A DNA stretch of 64,000 nucleotides from CF-162 sp040882565. Its GTDB lineage: Bacteria > Chloroflexota > Dehalococcoidia > SM23-28-2 > RBG-16-64-32. The stretch covers positions 1 to 64,000 of the forward strand of contig JBBEAZ010000031.1 in the NCBI GenBank assembly GCA_040882565.1, written 5' to 3'. Positions 60,410-64,000 of this stretch are shown here, one piece after another. A program made the position numbers and the translations under genes. The notes below the pieces were generated by a model. It saw only the letters and a program-made list of their open reading frames with translations. It was not told the origin of the DNA and did not search any database. Each line of letters begins with the position of its first letter. The first letter of the stretch is position 1.

Positions 60410-60459
60410 TTGACATCATTTCACGACAGTGTTGATATATGCCCTAACGACTGGTCGGT
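60410..60459 (+). promoter_or_regulatory. Promoter and operator site 2
   Basis: TTGACA at 60410-60415 and TGATAT at 60433-60438, spacer 17. AACGACTGGTCGGT (60446-60459) lies just after the expected transcription start and differs from site 1 at two positions. Confidence 0.65.
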
Positions 60460-60475
60460 AGGTTAGGAGAAGCGC

Positions 60476-61330
60476 GTGCTCGTTGATGTCCATGTCCACG
60501 TTTACCCGCCCCACATCGCGGTGCGGATTAGCGAGCACATCGAGAGGATGGGCGTGGAATCCGGGGAGACGACCGATGCTGGGGGTTACCTTCAGTTAAT
60601 GCGCGAGGGGCTTATCGACTACGCGCTCATCAATGAACACGTAGATGTGCAACGGCTGGTCGAGCGTGCCAATAATTACGTGGCGGAGCTAGTCAACGAG
60701 ATCCCCGGCCGGCTGTTCGGGATGGCAATTCTAACTCGCCCCGATGACTCCTCTCCTGCCGAACTCACCCGTTGTGTCAAAGAGCTGAACTTCATCGGCC
60801 TGAAGTTCCAGGGGGCAGTTGTCCAAACACCACCCACCGATTCCCAGTGCATGCGAGTCTGGGAAAAGGCGGTGGAGCTCGGTATTCCTGTACTGGCGCA
60901 TGGAGGACCGCACCAGGAGGAGATGTACCGGCACATGCCACCGAACTCTCTGTTTGAGAACGAGCCTGCCGCTCCCGCCGAATGGTTTGGGGTTGTTCGC
61001 GAATTCCCGGATCTGAAGCTGGTCCTGGCCCACCTGGCTGGGGCTGCTTGGTACCGCGACGACGTCCTCAGGCTGCTTCGGGAGAACCCGAAGGTGATGC
61101 TTGATAACTCCCTGTGGTACCTGGGAATGGACGCAGACGAGTTCGTCTCGTTCGTCGGAGAGGTTGGGCCTGATCGCATCATGTTTGGGTCGGATTACCC
61201 CGGAGGGAATACGCCCAAGGATATCGATCGGTTCTGGAAATTGCCTCTAGACGATGACGCCAGAGAAATGATCGCGTGGCGCAACGCGGCCAGTTTCTTC
61301 GACCTTCCGCTACTGAAGGAGGATGTCTAA
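60476..61330 (+). CDS. Amidohydrolase family protein (ACMSD-like)
   Basis: A 284-residue metal-dependent TIM-barrel hydrolase/decarboxylase. The N-terminal metal motif DVHVHVYPP (HxH) starts strand 1. Further ligands are in VLAHGGPH and VLAHLAG, and the Asp in MFGSDYPGG. The ACMSD-like group includes decarboxylases and hydrolases of aromatic catabolism. GTG 60476 is the start, 16 bases after operator 2. The stop overlaps the thiolase-like gene (TAATG). A role in degrading an aromatic or cyclic acid as its CoA thioester is plausible. Confidence 0.85.
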   Translation: MLVDVHVHVYPPHIAVRISEHIERMGVESGETTDAGGYLQLMREGLIDYALINEHVDVQRLVERANNYVAELVNEIPGRLFGMAILTRPDDSSPAELTRCVKELNFIGLKFQGAVVQTPPTDSQCMRVWEKAVELGIPVLAHGGPHQEEMYRHMPPNSLFENEPAAPAEWFGVVREFPDLKLVLAHLAGAAWYRDDVLRLLRENPKVMLDNSLWYLGMDADEFVSFVGEVGPDRIMFGSDYPGGNTPKDIDRFWKLPLDDDAREMIAWRNAASFFDLPLLKEDV

Positions 61331-62529
61331 TGGACTGGAAAGGGCGTGTCGGAATCTTCGGCATCGGCGAGGCCGGGGTCGGAAGGGCACACGGTAAGAG
61401 CGCATTCATGATCCAGGCGGAAGCGATCGACAACGCGCTCAACGAGGCTGGCATTTCGCTAGACGAGGTTGACGGGATCGTCAACCCGAATTCGCTCAGC
61501 GATCCGAGGCTGCGCTATGCGCAATCCGTCGCAGAGTACATCGGTATGTCGGCAGACAAGCTACGCTTCGTTCAGACGGACCCACTGGGGGGGTCGGCGA
61601 GCGGTCAATCCATCCACCATGCAGTGATGAGCATCATCTCTGGATATGCCTCCGTGGTCGTCGTATGCGGGGGCGACGTCCTCCGATCTGCATCGGGCGC
61701 GAGCTCACAAGGTGCTCAGAACCAGATGGCCGACGTTATGGGAAAGGAATTCGAGAACCCCTATGGCCTCTCGCCGGTTGCCTTCTTCGCGCTGATGGCG
61801 AGGAAGTACATGGTTGACTACGGTGTCACACCGGAGACCATGGCGGGTGTCGCCGTGGCGCTGCGCGCGTATGCCGCCACGACCCCGGGGGCGCATCTCT
61901 TTGGTCGCCCCGTGAGTGTCGCTGACGTCATGGAATCGCCGATGATCGCTGACCCGATTCATCGATTGGAGTGCGCCCTGATCTCGGACGGCGCCTGCGC
62001 ACTTATCCTGGCCTCCGCGGAAGCGCGCACCAAGTTTAAGAAGGCACCCGTTCTAGTCGATGCCGCGTCGATAGCCTACGGATCAGGAAGTGGGAAGGTC
62101 CACGAGCACATGAGCCAAGCCGTGGACCTTTACACCCCTCGTTCATCGGCGCGCGTCTCCTCGCGGCGGGCGCTCGCCGATGCAGGCCTGTCTCTAAGGG
62201 ACGTGGATGTCCTGTTCGCGTACGATGCGTTCCCTGTGCTGCCCAGCCTCCTCATAGAGGGACTCGGTTACGCGGAGGATGGCCGAGGAGCAGACTTCAT
62301 CGCCAGCGGCAACATCGCACTGGACGGGACGATCCCTATGAACACCCACGGTGGTTTGCAAGGGTACTGCCATTCCGGTTATAACGGCGGAATGTTCATG
62401 TTCACCGAGGCCGTGAGGCAACTGCGGGGCGAGGCGCACAACCAGGTGTCTGACGCCCATATCGCACTGGTACAGGGATATGGGTCCCACATCTCGCGAT
62501 TCCCTACAACGATCCTGAGGAGTGAGTAA
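61330..62529 (+). CDS. Thiolase-like protein without nucleophilic Cys
   Basis: A 399-residue thiolase-fold protein of the lipid-transfer (SCP-x/Ltp2-like) branch. The loop that holds the catalytic Cys in true thiolases reads LGGSASG, with Ser89 at the Cys position. The late NTHGGLQGYCHSG segment carries the conserved HGG-like turn. Next to a DUF35 protein such thiolase-like proteins act as acyl-CoA retro-aldolases (as Ltp2 with ChsH2) rather than as thiolases. ATG 61330 overlaps the upstream stop; an earlier in-frame ATG lies inside that gene. Confidence 0.82.
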   Translation: MDWKGRVGIFGIGEAGVGRAHGKSAFMIQAEAIDNALNEAGISLDEVDGIVNPNSLSDPRLRYAQSVAEYIGMSADKLRFVQTDPLGGSASGQSIHHAVMSIISGYASVVVVCGGDVLRSASGASSQGAQNQMADVMGKEFENPYGLSPVAFFALMARKYMVDYGVTPETMAGVAVALRAYAATTPGAHLFGRPVSVADVMESPMIADPIHRLECALISDGACALILASAEARTKFKKAPVLVDAASIAYGSGSGKVHEHMSQAVDLYTPRSSARVSSRRALADAGLSLRDVDVLFAYDAFPVLPSLLIEGLGYAEDGRGADFIASGNIALDGTIPMNTHGGLQGYCHSGYNGGMFMFTEAVRQLRGEAHNQVSDAHIALVQGYGSHISRFPTTILRSE

Positions 62530-62531
62530 CT

Positions 62532-62930
62532 ATGGAGAACCGGCCCGTCCCCCTCGTTACCCCTGATTCGGAACCCTTCTGGGAAGCTTGCAACAGAGAG
62601 CAGTTGCTGGTTCAGGAGTGTGCCTCATGCGAACGTCCACAGTGGTATCCCAGGGCCCGATGTAGATACTGCTACGGATATGACTTGAAGTGGAAAGAAG
62701 CGTCCGGAGTAGGCACTGTCTATTCGTTCTCAGTCGTGAGGCGGGCGGCGGCCCCTGCCTTTCAAGGAATGATTCCCTACATCGTGGCCCTTGTTGACTT
62801 GGAAGAGGGTATCCGCATGATCACCCACATAACCGACTGTGATCCAGAGAAGCTGAAGATTGGGGCTAGAGTCGTCGTCCATTTCCGGGAGCAGGGCGAG
62901 TTTAAGCTCCCCGTCTTCCGGCCACAGTAG
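62532..62930 (+). CDS. Zn-ribbon OB-fold protein (DUF35 family)
   Basis: A 132-residue acyl-CoA-binding DUF35 protein. The rubredoxin-like zinc ribbon has Cys30, Cys33, Cys44 and Cys47 (ECASCERPQW...RCRYC). The OB-fold follows, with GTVYSFSVVRRA and PYIVALVDLEEGIRM. These proteins pair with thiolase-fold partners to bind the CoA tail. It begins 2 bases after the thiolase-like gene, which supports a two-protein complex. Confidence 0.88.
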   Translation: MENRPVPLVTPDSEPFWEACNREQLLVQECASCERPQWYPRARCRYCYGYDLKWKEASGVGTVYSFSVVRRAAAPAFQGMIPYIVALVDLEEGIRMITHITDCDPEKLKIGARVVVHFREQGEFKLPVFRPQ

Positions 62931-63004
62931 CAACAGCGGGACGCCCGGGTGGTGGACAGTTTTTCATGACGGTGTTTAACGGCTGAGCAAATTTTCAAGA
63001 CTGA

Positions 63005-63054
63005 TTGACAAACGAAATCGTCGCGAGTAGAGTTGGCCCAACCGATGGGTCGGT
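63005..63054 (+). promoter_or_regulatory. Promoter and operator site 3
   Basis: TTGACA at 63005-63010 and TAGAGT at 63028-63033, spacer 17. ACCGATGGGTCGGT (63041-63054) lies just after the expected start point, differing from site 1 at two positions. AGGAGGGG (63064-63071) is the ribosome site of the next gene. Confidence 0.68.
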
Positions 63055-63075
63055 TGATTCGAAAGGAGGGGTCTA

Positions 63076-64000
63076 GTGAAAGAAGAGAATAAGGTGCCAG
63101 GCGAAATTTCCCGGCGTCGTTTCCTCCAGCGGTCCGGCCTCTTGGCGGTCGGCCTCGGCGCGGTCGCACTCGTTGGTTGTGGGGATGATGACGATGGAGA
63201 GGAAACGGGTACTCCGACCGGCACGAGTCCGGCTGGCACGAGTACTGGCCAGGCCACGGCGACGGCAAGTCCGAGGCTGGAAACGGTGAACATCGGCCTT
63301 CTCTACCCCTTGACGGGAGTCGCCTCCGGCTTTGGCAACCCCATCGTGGACGGCTTCAAATTCGCCTTCGATCGGATCAACGCCGCAGGGGGTGTAAAGA
63401 ACCCGAACGGCATGAACATCTCCATCAATCCCGTGCTGGTGGATACGGAGAGCTCTCCAGATGTCGCGCCGCAGAAGGCTGAAGAGTTGGGCAACCGATC
63501 TGACATTCTTCTCGTCAGCGGTGTCTCGCAAAGTGCCGCGGTCTTGCAGGTCGCCCAGGTATTCGCAAGGTTGAATGTCCCTCTCCTCTGTTCGGTCGAT
63601 GCTCGTGACGAGCTCACCTCATCAGGCTTCACGCAGACGTTTAGGATCCCCCCGGGGTTCGACACAGGATCGCGCTTCATCGTCCGAGCGATGGACGAGA
63701 TTGGTACGGCTGCTGGCGAACCAATGACGAAGGTTGCCATCATCTACCACTCCGGTGTGCCGGCGGTTGGCGACTCGATGGAAGAAGAGGCGACGAAGCT
63801 AGGCTTCAACGTCGCCGAGAAGATCAGCTACGATTCCCAGACGGAAGACTTCACCACCATGATGGTGCGGTTAAAGGACACCGGCGTGGACGGGCTGATT
63901 CTCAACGTCCTCAGCGCTGATGCTATTAAGCTTGTGCAGGTCATGAAACAATTGGACTACAACCCACTCGGTGTGGGAGCGCACGCTGGCGGCTTCAATG
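63076..64000 (+). CDS. ABC transporter substrate-binding lipoprotein (partial)
   Basis: The first 308 codons of a gene that continues past the window. GTG 63076 is set by AGGAGGGG five bases upstream. The N-terminus has a twin-arginine motif (SRRRFLQ, residues 12-18), a hydrophobic stretch and a lipobox with Cys35 (ALVGC), so it is exported folded and lipid-anchored. A Thr/Gly linker follows. From residue 60 it matches the periplasmic-binding type 1 (branched-chain amino acid/LivK-like) family: VNIGLLYPLTGVASGFGNP and FDRINAAGGV. Many such receptors bind aromatic acids, in line with the neighbouring catabolic genes. Confidence 0.85.
   Translation, partial: MKEENKVPGEISRRRFLQRSGLLAVGLGAVALVGCGDDDDGEETGTPTGTSPAGTSTGQATATASPRLETVNIGLLYPLTGVASGFGNPIVDGFKFAFDRINAAGGVKNPNGMNISINPVLVDTESSPDVAPQKAEELGNRSDILLVSGVSQSAAVLQVAQVFARLNVPLLCSVDARDELTSSGFTQTFRIPPGFDTGSRFIVRAMDEIGTAAGEPMTKVAIIYHSGVPAVGDSMEEEATKLGFNVAEKISYDSQTEDFTTMMVRLKDTGVDGLILNVLSADAIKLVQVMKQLDYNPLGVGAHAGGFN

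Noticed and set aside
1..64000. CRISPR array, insertion sequence or rRNA genes
   Set aside because: No regularly spaced identical repeats, transposase motifs or rRNA-like segments were seen.

Overview
The window is high-GC bacterial DNA with dense, overlapping, co-directional genes. The mix of genes points to a monoderm-like Chloroflexota, probably Dehalococcoidia-related: secreted proteins with Pro/Thr linkers and dockerin-like ends, an LPxTG-type anchor (LPPTGG), paired type I glutamine synthetases, a GlnR-like regulator and many CoA-transferases, SDRs and crotonases. This placement is an inference; no rRNA is present. An actinobacterial origin is the main alternative.

Layout. 1-4.55 kb: a truncated LLM oxidoreductase, two Rossmann NAD(P)-binding proteins, a histidine-phosphatase-like protein lacking its key Arg, a small Zn-ribbon protein, and DinB, PPOX and crotonase proteins. 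4.6-13.9 kb: five consecutive secreted proteins with unrelated N-terminal parts (unknown, choice-of-anchor L, CSLREA/beta-helix/choice-of-anchor Q, NosD-like beta-helix, delta-60 repeats), all ending in the same tandem pair of Cys-containing dockerin-like units. 13.9-22.8 kb: SDR, CoA-transferase, GNAT and crotonase genes around an MbfA-type ferritin/VIT1 protein. 22.9-28.5 kb (minus): a glycine cleavage operon gcvT-gcvH-gcvPA-gcvPB followed by an alanine/serine-glyoxylate aminotransferase. 28.6-31.0 kb: an MBL hydrolase and a lipoprotein with a degenerate archaemetzincin-like domain. 31.2-33.8 kb: valS. 33.9-44.6 kb: an 11-gene complex I operon nuoABCDHIJKLMN without nuoEFG; its NuoC carries three extra 60-residue repeats.

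44.7-47.2 kb holds an M23 peptidase with a classical dockerin, then a cohesin-like, TSP3-repeat, LPPTGG-anchored protein broken by one extra C. A CAP-domain protein with a dockerin lies at 55.6-56.9 kb. These and the 4.6-13.9 kb array could form a small cohesin/dockerin surface-display system. 47.2-51.9 kb (minus) is a nitrogen cluster: amtB, glnK, glnA and a second glnA. A GlnR-like regulator lies nearby (54.4-55.0 kb), and GTTAC boxes 22 bp apart sit upstream of amtB.

At 57.51-57.56 kb there is a 3'-half tRNA-Thr(CGU) fragment with adjoining short repeats, as expected for an attachment site. Its broken edge faces right, so DNA from 57.56 kb to beyond the window end is probably an integrated island. 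The island carries a ParS/MbcA-type antitoxin and a catabolic set: CoA-transferase, TetR regulator, amidohydrolase, Cys-less thiolase-like protein with a DUF35 partner, and an ABC substrate-binding lipoprotein. Three of its promoters share a 14-bp palindromic operator (ACCGACCGGTCGGT and variants), which suggests one TetR regulon.
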